Shown: one piece after another, positions 27,402-35,984 of the stretch
Position numbering within the stretch: the first letter of the stretch is position 1
Layout of the letters: each line of letters starts with the position of its first letter
Source: Butyrivibrio sp. MB2005
Lineage (GTDB): Bacteria > Bacillota > Clostridia > Lachnospirales > Lachnospiraceae
Reading direction: 5' to 3'
Assembly (NCBI RefSeq): GCF_000424285.1
Contig: NZ_AUJP01000003.1
Coordinates: 62,001 to 126,000, forward strand
Length of the DNA stretch: 64,000 bases
The notes under the pieces: generated by a model
The model's database searches: none
What the model saw: only the letters and a program-made list of their open reading frames with translations
What the model was told of the DNA's origin: nothing
Translations under genes and position numbers: made by a program

Positions 27402-27413
27402 CGGAACTTCCTT
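27395..27413 (+). repeat. Probable remnant of the two-hairpin repeat at the permease stop codon
   Basis: GGCTAACGGAACTTCCTT matches the GGCTAACG and CGGAACTTCCTT parts of copy C (38691-38719) with the middle deleted. The permease stop codon TAA falls within it. The match is short, so this is tentative. Confidence 0.4.
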
Positions 27414-27437
27414 ATAAAAAACAATTGAGAGAATAAT

Positions 27438-28433
27438 ATGGGCGAGCAAATTACTATCGAGGATGTTGCGGCGGCCCTTGGTGTTTCCAAAACTACCGTA
27501 TCCAGAGCTATTTCCGGTAAAGGCAGAATTGGAGAAAAAACAAGAAACCGCGTCCTCGAATACATTGAACAGAATAATTACAAACCTAATGTTGTCGCCA
27601 AGGGACTTGCGCAGCGCAGGACTTACAACATGGCTGTTGTATGGCCCGGAGATTATTCACTTGTTGATCTTCCTTTTTTTCAGAGATGTCTCATTGGAAT
27701 GAGCGAGGTTACAAGCGGTCACGGGTATGACATTGTTATATCCCTTGTGTCCGGAGATGAGATATCCAATCTCAGACGAATCATTGAAAACAGGAAGGTT
27801 GATGGAGTAATCCTGACAAGAACGCTTATTGATGACAGGCCTGCAGAGTACTTAAAGAAAAGCGGGATTCCATTTATAGCCATAGGTACATCCTTTGACG
27901 AAGATATCATTACTGTTGATAATGATAATTATGGCGCATGCTTGGAACTTACCTCTATTCTGATAGGGAAGGGGCATTCCAGGCTGGCTCTGATCGGCGG
28001 TTCCTCGAATCACATGATAACAAGGACCAGATATAATGGCTTTGTTGATGCCTTTAAGAGGGCCAATAAGAAGATCGATGAGTCACTTATTTTCCTTAAT
28101 CAGGGTAATGAGCAGAGACTTACCGAAATTGTAAAGCAGCTTGCAGCCAAGAAGGTTGATGGTGTAGTCTGTATGGATGATCAGCTTGCTGGGTATGTGA
28201 TCTCTATATGCAGAGCACAAAAAATCAAGATTCCTGAGGATATTAGACTGGCATCCTTTTACAACAGTAATATTTTGGAAAATGCTGTAGTTCCTGTTAC
28301 TTCACTGAATTTTGATGAAAGAAAACTTGGTGCTACAGCGACAAGAATGCTGCTTTCGCTTATTGACGGTGAAAGTGTTGAAAAACAAAGTCTGCAAAAT
28401 TATGAAGTTGTAATGAAGGAAAGCACGAAGTAA
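27438..28433 (+). CDS. LacI-family transcriptional regulator
   Basis: A 331-residue repressor: N-terminal helix-turn-helix ITIEDVAAALGVSKTTVSRAI, hinge helix region (NVVAKGLAQRR) and a periplasmic-binding-like sensor domain ending with VVPVTSLNFDERKLG. It follows the importer genes and is closed by a strong terminator (28443-28483). Its likely targets are the palindromes at 23356-23559 in front of the importer. The effector is presumably the imported sugar or a breakdown product. Confidence 0.9.
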   Translation: MGEQITIEDVAAALGVSKTTVSRAISGKGRIGEKTRNRVLEYIEQNNYKPNVVAKGLAQRRTYNMAVVWPGDYSLVDLPFFQRCLIGMSEVTSGHGYDIVISLVSGDEISNLRRIIENRKVDGVILTRTLIDDRPAEYLKKSGIPFIAIGTSFDEDIITVDNDNYGACLELTSILIGKGHSRLALIGGSSNHMITRTRYNGFVDAFKRANKKIDESLIFLNQGNEQRLTEIVKQLAAKKVDGVVCMDDQLAGYVISICRAQKIKIPEDIRLASFYNSNILENAVVPVTSLNFDERKLGATATRMLLSLIDGESVEKQSLQNYEVVMKESTK

Positions 28434-28442
28434 AATCAATAA

Positions 28443-28483
28443 GCCGGCTCATTTATTGGTATTTCAAATGAGCCGGCACTTTT
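28443..28483 (+). terminator. Terminator after the LacI-family gene
   Basis: GCCGGCTCATTT (28443-28454) and AAATGAGCCGGC (28466-28477) form a perfect 12-bp stem followed by a T-rich tail. Confidence 0.9.
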
Positions 28484-28540
28484 TAAATAAAGCAGGAGAA
28501 TGACTCTTCTGAGCCAGACCTGCCCGGAGGATATGAAAAA

Positions 28541-30829
28541 ATGAAACTTACTAAGGAAAACAAACTGTCTTTTAATGAAAAGTCACTGACAGTTGATGGG
28601 AAGGCTTTTTATCCTGTTATGGGTGAGATGCACTTTTCCAGATATAGAAGCCGTTACTGGGCTGAAGAACTTAAGAAAATGAAAAGTGGCGGTGTAGACA
28701 TCGTTTCACTTTATACTATATGGATACATCACGAAGAAGTTCGCGGAGAGTTTGATTTTAGCGGGGACAGGGATCTGCATAAATTCCTTGAGACCGTTAA
28801 ACAGAGCGGCCTTAAATGCATTTTGAGAATAGGACCCTGGGCTCACGGCGAAGCCAGAAACGGAGGCTTCCCTGACTGGCTTTTGAAGGATGCTGAGGAA
28901 AAGGGATACGATCTTAGAAGCGATGCACCTGAATATCTTGCACATGTTAGAAATTTCTATGAGCACATCTTTGAGCAGGCAAAGGGATTTTTCCTTAAGG
29001 ATGGTGGCCCTGTTATCGGTGTTCAGATTGAGAATGAGTATGGTCATTGCGGCGGTTTTGGAGGAGCTGAGGGTGAACAGCATATGAGAACTCTTCAGAG
29101 CATGGCCAAGGAGATAGGCTTTGATGTACCAATCTATACTGCTACCGGCTGGGGAGGTGCTGTGACAGGAGGGATGCTGCCTGTCATGGGTGGATACTGC
29201 GAAGCTCCCTGGGATCCCAGAACTACTGAGATTGAGCCAAGTGGCAATTATATTTTCACTAAAGAGAGAAATGATCACAACATAGGCTCAGATCATGGTC
29301 TTGGCGTGGGAATTACCTTTGATATGGATAAGTTCCCATATCTTACAGCAGAGCTTGGAGGCGGACTTCAGGTTACACACCACAGAAGACCTATCGCTAC
29401 AGGTGATGATACAGCTGCTATGAGTATGGTAAAAATGGGAAGTGGTGCAAATCTTCTTGGATATTATATGTATCATGGCGGCACCAATCCCGAGGGTAAG
29501 CTCACAACTCTTCAGGAGAGTACTGAGACCGGATATCCTAATGATCTTCCTGTTTTGTCATACGATTTTAATGCTCCCATCAGAGAGTATGGACAGATGG
29601 AGGAGACCTATCGCAAGGTAAGAACTCTTGCCATGTTCACCAAGGATTTTGGAGAAGAACTTTGTGACATGCCTTACATTCCGCAGCCAGGTAACCCCCT
29701 TAAGCCGGATGATCTTTCATCTCTTAGAAGTGCTGTAAGAGCACACAAGACAGAGATTTGCGGCAAGGAAGAACTCTCCGGATATCTTTTTGTAAACAAT
29801 TATCAGAGAAGATATGAGATGGCTGATCATGAGCAGATTGTGCTTACAGCTTATGATGAAGCAGGAGAGAAAATCTGCGATTTCGAGGAGAGGGATGTAA
29901 GGAATGGAGACTATTTCTTCTATCCCTTTAATATGCCTATAGGCTATGATGCGGTTTTAAAGAAGGCTAACGCAACTCCTCTTTGTATTCTTCATGACGA
30001 GAGAGGAAGAGAGATAGCATACGTCTTCTACACAGATAAAAATGAGTCTGCATCCTACGAAATTGAAGGTGACCTTGGAAGAATCAGCATTGTTACTCTT
30101 CTCAGGGAAGAGGCTGAGCACGCTGTAAAGGTAAAGGATGAGCGCGGCGCAGAGCACCTCATAATAAGTGAATATAACGTTGTTGAGAATCCAAGGACCG
30201 ACAAAAAGGGCAATTCTCTTGGATATGAGATATATGCAGAGATTCCTTCTGATGGACAGGCTCACGGCGTATCCTTCAGAGTATGGCCTGATCTTGATGA
30301 GACGCCCATAGGTTTTATACATGCAGATGCTGAAAGTGCCAGCGAATCATATATGATAGACAGCATGGAATTTGCTGATTACAGATATGTTGATGAGTAT
30401 GTAAATCCTGTAATGACAATTCTTTCCTGGGATGAGAACGCTGAAGCTGCCTCCGACGGCAGCATGAAATACGGAATAAAAGTATCTGATATAGATGCTG
30501 ACATAGATGAAGTTTATCTTATGATAGACTACGCAGGAGACAGAGGAGAAATCTATGCCGGAGCAGAGATGGAGAGCTTTACCAAAGGCCAGATGATTGC
30601 TGACAGCTTCTACACAGGTCAAAAGTGGGAAATCGGGCTTAAGAGATTTATAGGATCAGAAGGAAAAAGCGGTCTTGAGGAAGAGTTCGAGGCTGAGGCT
30701 GTGGTTTATCCCCTGCATGAAAATGATAAGATTTACCTTCAGACCAGACCTGAAATGGAGGATGGTAAGGTTTGCAGAATGAATTCGGTGGATTCCATAG
30801 CGCAGTATAGAATTAGATTATCAATTTAA
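28541..30829 (+). CDS. Cytoplasmic GH35 beta-galactosidase
   Basis: A 762-residue glycoside hydrolase without a signal peptide. GH35 features are IGPWAHGEARNGGFPDWL (near 95), the acid/base Glu in GVQIENEYGH (about 166), a nucleophile candidate Glu in YLTAELGGG, and YMYHGGTNPEG. C-terminal beta-domains follow from about residue 430. It should remove terminal beta-galactose from imported oligosaccharides. ATG 28541 has GGAGGATAT upstream. It sits behind the importer and LacI gene, separated by a terminator, with no clear promoter of its own in the 57-base gap. The exact linkage specificity is unknown. Confidence 0.87.
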   Translation: MKLTKENKLSFNEKSLTVDGKAFYPVMGEMHFSRYRSRYWAEELKKMKSGGVDIVSLYTIWIHHEEVRGEFDFSGDRDLHKFLETVKQSGLKCILRIGPWAHGEARNGGFPDWLLKDAEEKGYDLRSDAPEYLAHVRNFYEHIFEQAKGFFLKDGGPVIGVQIENEYGHCGGFGGAEGEQHMRTLQSMAKEIGFDVPIYTATGWGGAVTGGMLPVMGGYCEAPWDPRTTEIEPSGNYIFTKERNDHNIGSDHGLGVGITFDMDKFPYLTAELGGGLQVTHHRRPIATGDDTAAMSMVKMGSGANLLGYYMYHGGTNPEGKLTTLQESTETGYPNDLPVLSYDFNAPIREYGQMEETYRKVRTLAMFTKDFGEELCDMPYIPQPGNPLKPDDLSSLRSAVRAHKTEICGKEELSGYLFVNNYQRRYEMADHEQIVLTAYDEAGEKICDFEERDVRNGDYFFYPFNMPIGYDAVLKKANATPLCILHDERGREIAYVFYTDKNESASYEIEGDLGRISIVTLLREEAEHAVKVKDERGAEHLIISEYNVVENPRTDKKGNSLGYEIYAEIPSDGQAHGVSFRVWPDLDETPIGFIHADAESASESYMIDSMEFADYRYVDEYVNPVMTILSWDENAEAASDGSMKYGIKVSDIDADIDEVYLMIDYAGDRGEIYAGAEMESFTKGQMIADSFYTGQKWEIGLKRFIGSEGKSGLEEEFEAEAVVYPLHENDKIYLQTRPEMEDGKVCRMNSVDSIAQYRIRLSI

Positions 30830-30937
30830 TAAAACTTTTATCTGACAAATCGATAACAAGTGGTGCCAAAATCTGAATATTAAGGTAAAATATAATAGTA
30901 GTCATTGTTAATTAAGTATGAAAGTGGTGATCCGTGT

Positions 30938-32608
30938 ATGGGATACTATGAATTACTTGAACAACTTGTAAAAAAGATGACGGCTGAAGTCCTTGATATT
31001 GAAGACATCTATACTACTCTGGGCGAGCTATGCAAAATGTTCAGAGTATCAAAGGGCGTCACTTGTTTTTACGACAGTCTTGAAAATGAGGCTCTTGATA
31101 TAGGTGAAAAGTTTATCTGCTACGATGATGGGAACAGTTCTGATAAGACAAGAATTGCCCGCTTCGAAACAGATGTAAAAACTGTGACCACCTGTATCTG
31201 CTATTTTGCAAAAGGCGCAGAACCTCTAAATAAAGAGGAGACTCAGCGTATCGATCTGATTCAAAAGATTATCGTCAGCATTGCATCCAGAACGCGTTTG
31301 CAAAGAACAGTTGAGAGACTTTCTTTCTATGATATTGACGGATATAAGAACCTAAAGTTCTATATGCGCGAAATAGACAGGCTTAATGAGGAAGATAAGC
31401 TTCACGGCATGGTGGCTATCAGAATTAATCTTAGCCATTTTTCACTTGTCAATCAGCAGATCGGAAGAGATGCCGGTACTGTTGTTATGAGGAAATATAT
31501 CTCATTGATTGAGGATGCGATTGCCGGTGATGGTGTCGTTTGTCATATCGGTGGTGACAATTTCATAATGATCCTGACTGAGGATAAAAAAGATGACGTA
31601 ATTAAAATCATTACCGGGGCACCTGTTGTCTATGATGATAATAGCGGTGACTATATTATCGTGTCTTCATCTGCAGGTGTTTTCAATATTCCTGAGGAAT
31701 TCGAATATCATGATTTTGGCGACATAATGACGAAGGTAACCGGGGCTTCAGAGCAGGCAAGGACAGGCGGCGGTGCCAGCATAATTAATTACGACAGAAA
31801 AACAGATATCGATCGTGAATATATCATAAAGGTTCAGAGTAAGTTTGTGGAAGCTCTCAGGGATGAGGAGTTTAAGGTTTACTATCAGCCAAAGATAGCA
31901 GTAGAAACCGGTGAACTGATGGGAGCTGAGGCACTGTGTAGATGGTTCAGGAATGGAAGAATAGTTCCGCCTATGGAATTTATTCCGATCCTGGAGATGA
32001 ATATGGATATCTGCAAGCTTGATTTTTATATGCTTGAGCATGCCTGCATGGATATAAGAAAATGGCTTGACGAGGGTAAACGAGTAGTTAGAGTTTCTGT
32101 TAACCTGTCACGTAAGCACATGGCTGATCCTGATATAACGCAGCATATTCTCGATATCATAGACAGACATAACGTACCTCATGAATGCATTGAGATAGAG
32201 CTTACTGAGACCAATGCCGATGTGGAATTCACTTATCTTAAGCGAATGGTTAGTGATCTTCAGGAGGTAGGAATATTTACTTCTGTTGATGACTTCGGTA
32301 TGGGTTATTCATCACTGAATCTCATAAAAGAAATCCCTTGGAATGTACTTAAGGTTGATAAGTGCTTCCTTCCTGAAGATGATGAGGATGAGAGAAGCAT
32401 CAGAAGTATCATGTTCCGCCACGTAATTTCTCTTGCTAACGATATGGGATTTGAGAGTATCGCAGAAGGCGTGGAGACTGAACAGCAGCTTAAGTTCCTG
32501 AAAGAAACAGGATGCGTTCTGGCACAGGGATACTTCTTTGATAAGCCGCTTCCATACGAAGAGTTTGTGGAGAGACTGATCAACTATAAATATAAACTGC
32601 CGTATTAA
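30938..32608 (+). CDS. Degenerate GGDEF plus EAL c-di-GMP phosphodiesterase
   Basis: A 556-residue cytoplasmic protein; ATG 30938 is preferred to the upstream TTG frame. Residues 1-125 form an unassigned N-terminal region. The GGDEF domain has the altered signature HIGGDNF, so it is probably inactive and may bind GTP. The EAL domain keeps the expected residues: AEALCRW, NLSRKH, ELTETN, VDDFGMGYSSL, KVDKCF and AEGVETEQQ. That predicts active hydrolysis of c-di-GMP to pGpG. It is monocistronic, with a terminator at 32637-32669. Confidence 0.88.
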   Translation: MGYYELLEQLVKKMTAEVLDIEDIYTTLGELCKMFRVSKGVTCFYDSLENEALDIGEKFICYDDGNSSDKTRIARFETDVKTVTTCICYFAKGAEPLNKEETQRIDLIQKIIVSIASRTRLQRTVERLSFYDIDGYKNLKFYMREIDRLNEEDKLHGMVAIRINLSHFSLVNQQIGRDAGTVVMRKYISLIEDAIAGDGVVCHIGGDNFIMILTEDKKDDVIKIITGAPVVYDDNSGDYIIVSSSAGVFNIPEEFEYHDFGDIMTKVTGASEQARTGGGASIINYDRKTDIDREYIIKVQSKFVEALRDEEFKVYYQPKIAVETGELMGAEALCRWFRNGRIVPPMEFIPILEMNMDICKLDFYMLEHACMDIRKWLDEGKRVVRVSVNLSRKHMADPDITQHILDIIDRHNVPHECIEIELTETNADVEFTYLKRMVSDLQEVGIFTSVDDFGMGYSSLNLIKEIPWNVLKVDKCFLPEDDEDERSIRSIMFRHVISLANDMGFESIAEGVETEQQLKFLKETGCVLAQGYFFDKPLPYEEFVERLINYKYKLPY

Positions 32609-32636
32609 GTTTTAGTACAAAGATAGTTTTGTAAAG

Positions 32637-32669
32637 CAGGCTGTTTTCCGAAAAGAGCAGCCTGTTTTT
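32637..32669 (+). terminator. Terminator after the EAL gene
   Basis: CAGGCTG (32637-32643) and CAGCCTG (32658-32664), followed by TTTTTA. Confidence 0.7.
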
Positions 32670-32715
32670 ATGTATGTTTTTAAAATATACTGATGATAAA
32701 AAGGAGGAGAACAGT

Positions 32716-33792
32716 ATGATAAAAAGACCTGAATATATTAAACCAGGATGTAGTATCGGAATCACAGCACCTTCTTTTGGGCCATCCAGCGAGCCTTATT
32801 ATTCAATGTATGGTTATTCCAAGAGAAATCTTGAGAACAGAGGCTATAAAATTATTGAGGGTGATACCCTTTTTAAAAATGACGGAATCGGAATAAATAC
32901 TGATCCCAAGGTAGCTGCCGCTGAGCTTGTGGAATTCTATAAAAGGGATGAAATCGATGCAATTATCTCTGCCGGGGGCGGTGAGTGCATGAATGAGACC
33001 ATAACCTATGTGGATTTTGAAGCTTTGAAAAATGAGAAGCCCAAGTGGTATCTTGGCTATTCGGACAATACTAATTTTATTTTCCCTCTTGTTACAATTT
33101 CAAGAGTGCAGGGTATATATGGGCCGTGTATTTCGGGCTTTTCAAAAAAATGGGAGAAACCTGAGTATGACGCTATGGCCGCTCTTGAGGGGACTCAGAC
33201 AGAGTTCTCCGGATATGAGAAATTCGTTGATCCTGCAAAAGAAGAGAAGCCCTCTGAAGAAATTACGGATTATTCGAAGGTGAACTTTGATGTTCCCTAC
33301 GAATATAATTCAGATAAGATTCTTACAAGCTTTGTGTGCAATAGTGGTAAGGCAGTCAAGGTAGATGAGAATACTGAGATAAATATGCAGGGAATCCTCC
33401 TTGGGGGCTGCGTTGACGTTCTTGCAAATCTTGTGGGAACAAGGTTTGATAAGATGAAGGAATTCAATAAAGATTTTAAGGATGTTATCTGGGTTCTTGA
33501 AGCCTGTGACCTGACACCTCTCAGCTACAGAAGAACCATCTGGAACATGAGAGAAGCGGGATGGTTTGACAGTGCCAAGGGCTTTGTAATAGGTCGTCCA
33601 CTGACAGCTTTTGGAAGCGAGATGATGGGGGCAAATCATTTCAATGCAGTGACAGATATTGTGGGCGAGCTTGGAGTGCCTATCGTAATGGATGCGGATA
33701 TAGGACATATCGATCCTGCAATGCCCATTGTCATGGGAGCTGAGGCTAAGGTATACGCAAAAGGAAATGATTTAAAGATAAGTCTTAAATAA
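32716..33792 (+). CDS. S66-family peptidase (LD-carboxypeptidase/MccF-like)
   Basis: A 358-residue serine peptidase of the S66 family, which contains murein LD-carboxypeptidases and MccF-type self-immunity enzymes. The start is ATG 32716 with AAGGAGGAG upstream. It has the N-terminal KPGCSIGITAPSFGP, the nucleophile Ser in YLGYSDNTNF, ILLGGCVDVL, and the C-terminal Glu/His region ending DADIGHIDPAMPI. The larger size and motifs point to the MccF-like branch. It may recycle cell-wall peptides or inactivate peptidyl-nucleotide antibiotics; no microcin genes are nearby. Its 3' end overlaps the convergent HAD gene by 8 bases. Confidence 0.85.
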   Translation: MIKRPEYIKPGCSIGITAPSFGPSSEPYYSMYGYSKRNLENRGYKIIEGDTLFKNDGIGINTDPKVAAAELVEFYKRDEIDAIISAGGGECMNETITYVDFEALKNEKPKWYLGYSDNTNFIFPLVTISRVQGIYGPCISGFSKKWEKPEYDAMAALEGTQTEFSGYEKFVDPAKEEKPSEEITDYSKVNFDVPYEYNSDKILTSFVCNSGKAVKVDENTEINMQGILLGGCVDVLANLVGTRFDKMKEFNKDFKDVIWVLEACDLTPLSYRRTIWNMREAGWFDSAKGFVIGRPLTAFGSEMMGANHFNAVTDIVGELGVPIVMDADIGHIDPAMPIVMGAEAKVYAKGNDLKISLK

Positions 33793-34567
33793 GCTCAAAA
33801 TGCTTAAGGGCATTCCAAATGCCGTCGTTATCAAGAGATGTTGTGATGTAGTCTGCGTAGTCTGTAAGGTCATGGTAGGTTTCACCCATGCCTACACCAA
33901 CGCCTGCTGCGAGCAGCATCTCTTTGTCGTTTATGCTGTCACCGAAGGCAAAGGTATTTTCAATTGATTCACCAAGAAGATCGCAGACCTTCTCGATTCC
34001 TGTACCTTTGTTGAAGCCCTTGGGAACCATCTCAACAACGGTGTCTGAATGAATTATGTAATCATAAAGGTCTGAGAGCTTATCGAAGCACTCATCTCTT
34101 TTTTCAACAGGAATCTCTGTTGCGCAGGAGAGTTTATTCATCTCCCAATTTCCATAGCATTCATCGATACCCCGAAGGTGTGAGCCCATCTCAGCGATTA
34201 TCTTATCGCCGTACATATCACCCTGAAAATCCTTAAGCTCCAAATAGAGGTGTGTGGGACCTTCAAGGATTGGCTTAAAGCCATATTCTCTTACTGTTTC
34301 GATGGTTCTTATGGCATCCTCTTTTGGAATGAATCTTTGGTAAATAACTTCATCTCCAAATTCAATCATGGTTCCGCAGGCTGATACGATGCCGTCAAAG
34401 CCGATGCCAAGCAGATTTTCATTGGTGATAAAAGCTCTGGCGCGGCCGGTGTTAATAAAGCACTTGTGACCGTTTGCTCTTGCCTGTCTGATTCCTTCTA
34501 TTGTCTTTTCGTTGATCTCGTTTTTATAGTTCCAGAGTGTTCCGTCGATATCGAAAAATAAAACCAT
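33785..34567 (-). CDS. Cof-type HAD hydrolase
   Basis: A 260-residue HAD-superfamily phosphatase of the Cof/YkrA type, probably acting on sugar phosphates or FMN-like compounds. Motif I is FFDIDGTLW, motif II is the Thr of INTGRA, and the motif III/IV region reads FAFGDSINDKEML with a large C2-type cap between. I choose ATG at 34567, with AGGA 8 bases upstream, rather than 34576. It is convergent with the S66 gene and divergent from larC. Confidence 0.85.
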   Translation of the reverse strand: MVLFFDIDGTLWNYKNEINEKTIEGIRQARANGHKCFINTGRARAFITNENLLGIGFDGIVSACGTMIEFGDEVIYQRFIPKEDAIRTIETVREYGFKPILEGPTHLYLELKDFQGDMYGDKIIAEMGSHLRGIDECYGNWEMNKLSCATEIPVEKRDECFDKLSDLYDYIIHSDTVVEMVPKGFNKGTGIEKVCDLLGESIENTFAFGDSINDKEMLLAAGVGVGMGETYHDLTDYADYITTSLDNDGIWNALKHFELI

Positions 34568-34760
34568 TTTTAACATCCTTTTCTAAAGGAATACTTACCG
34601 CGAATGCAGTAAATAAGCCTAAAATCATTTCTATATATGATACCATATTTAACAATATTGGTCGTGATAAAGTGTCCATAGATTGATATAATAACATAAG
34701 ATTTAAAAGATTCACCAACTAGCAACAATTGACGAGAAGTATTTTAATGAGGACATGATG

Positions 34761-35966
34761 ATGAAGACTTTATATGTGGAATGCAAAATGGGCGTTGCCG
34801 GTGATATGCTATCAGCTGCACTTATAGAGCTGTGCGATGACAGGGAAGAGATATTAAAAGAGCTATCTGAGCTGGGGATTCCCGGGGTTACCTACGAGCT
34901 TACAAAAAGTGAAAAATGCGGAATTATGGGTAGCCATCTGGAAGTGAAGGTAAATGGTGAAGAAGAGATAAGTGAAGATGTGGGGCATGAGCATCATCAT
35001 GAACATCATCACCATGATGAGCACGAGCATCATCACAGCCATCACGTACATAGACACCTTAAGGATATCGAAGAGATCGTTAATTCTCTTAAGATGAGTG
35101 AAGCTGTAAAACAGGATGTGATAAATGTTTACAAACTGATTGCTGAAGCTGAGAGTAATGTCCATGGCGTAAATGTAAATGAGATTCATTTTCATGAAGT
35201 TGGAAATATGGATGCAATCGCTGATATTTCCGCGGTATGTCTTGTCATGAACCGCCTTAAAGTAGATAATATAGTGGTATCTCCAATCCATGTTGGAAGC
35301 GGTCAGGTTAAGTGTGCCCATGGAATTCTTCCTGTTCCCGCACCTGCAACCGCATATCTTCTAAGGGGAATTCCCAGCTATAGCGGTGATATTAAGGGCG
35401 AACTTTGTACTCCTACAGGGGCAGCGCTGGTTAGATATTTCGCGTCAAGCTTTGGAAATCAGCCTGTTATGAGTATATCCAAGATAGGATATGGTATGGG
35501 CAAAAAGGACTTCCCTCAGGCAAACACTGTAAGAGTTATGCTTGGCGAAGATACAGATATGATGGACAGCGTCACTGAGCTTGTCTGCAATCTTGATGAC
35601 ATGACTCCCGAGGAGATCGGTTTTGCCACAGAGCGCCTTATGGAAGAAGGGGCCCTGGATGTTTTCACCACATCCATAGGAATGAAAAAGAACCGCCCCG
35701 GCGTAATGCTGACGGTACTTTGCAAAGAAAATGCAAAGGATGAATTTGTAAAACTGATTTTTAAATATACTACAACTATCGGCATAAGAGAGAGCATTTG
35801 CAGACGCTATGTTCTTGACCGCGTAGAGAAAACTGTCTCCACACCTGATGGGGATATTCGAATTAAGGAAGTAAGCGGCTATGGTGTAAGCCGTCAGAAG
35901 AAGGAATACGAGGATCTGGCCAGGATCGCCAGGGAAAAGGATTCCGGAATTATAGAGAGAAAATAA
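34761..35966 (+). CDS. larC: LarC-type nickel-pincer cofactor nickel insertion protein
   Basis: A 401-residue protein of the LarC (DUF111) family, which inserts nickel into the pyridinium dithiocarboxylate cofactor of lactate racemase-type enzymes. It begins YVECKMGVAGDMLSAALIEL and has NEIHFHEVGNMDAIADI, CTPTGAALVRYF and VCNLDDMTPEEIG. A His-rich segment (HEHHHEHHHHDEHEHHH, about 75-98) presumably holds nickel. Of three consecutive ATGs, 34761 has the best spacing to GAGGA. LarC here is a single continuous protein. No larA, larB or larE lies in the window. The next gene starts 19 bases after the stop. Confidence 0.9.
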   Translation: MKTLYVECKMGVAGDMLSAALIELCDDREEILKELSELGIPGVTYELTKSEKCGIMGSHLEVKVNGEEEISEDVGHEHHHEHHHHDEHEHHHSHHVHRHLKDIEEIVNSLKMSEAVKQDVINVYKLIAEAESNVHGVNVNEIHFHEVGNMDAIADISAVCLVMNRLKVDNIVVSPIHVGSGQVKCAHGILPVPAPATAYLLRGIPSYSGDIKGELCTPTGAALVRYFASSFGNQPVMSISKIGYGMGKKDFPQANTVRVMLGEDTDMMDSVTELVCNLDDMTPEEIGFATERLMEEGALDVFTTSIGMKKNRPGVMLTVLCKENAKDEFVKLIFKYTTTIGIRESICRRYVLDRVEKTVSTPDGDIRIKEVSGYGVSRQKKEYEDLARIAREKDSGIIERK

Positions 35967-35984
35967 ATATCAGAGGTAAAGACA

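Noticed and set aside
32716..33792. Microcin C immunity locus around the MccF-like S66 peptidase
   Set aside because: No peptide precursor, adenylating enzyme or exporter gene is adjacent; a housekeeping peptidase is simpler.
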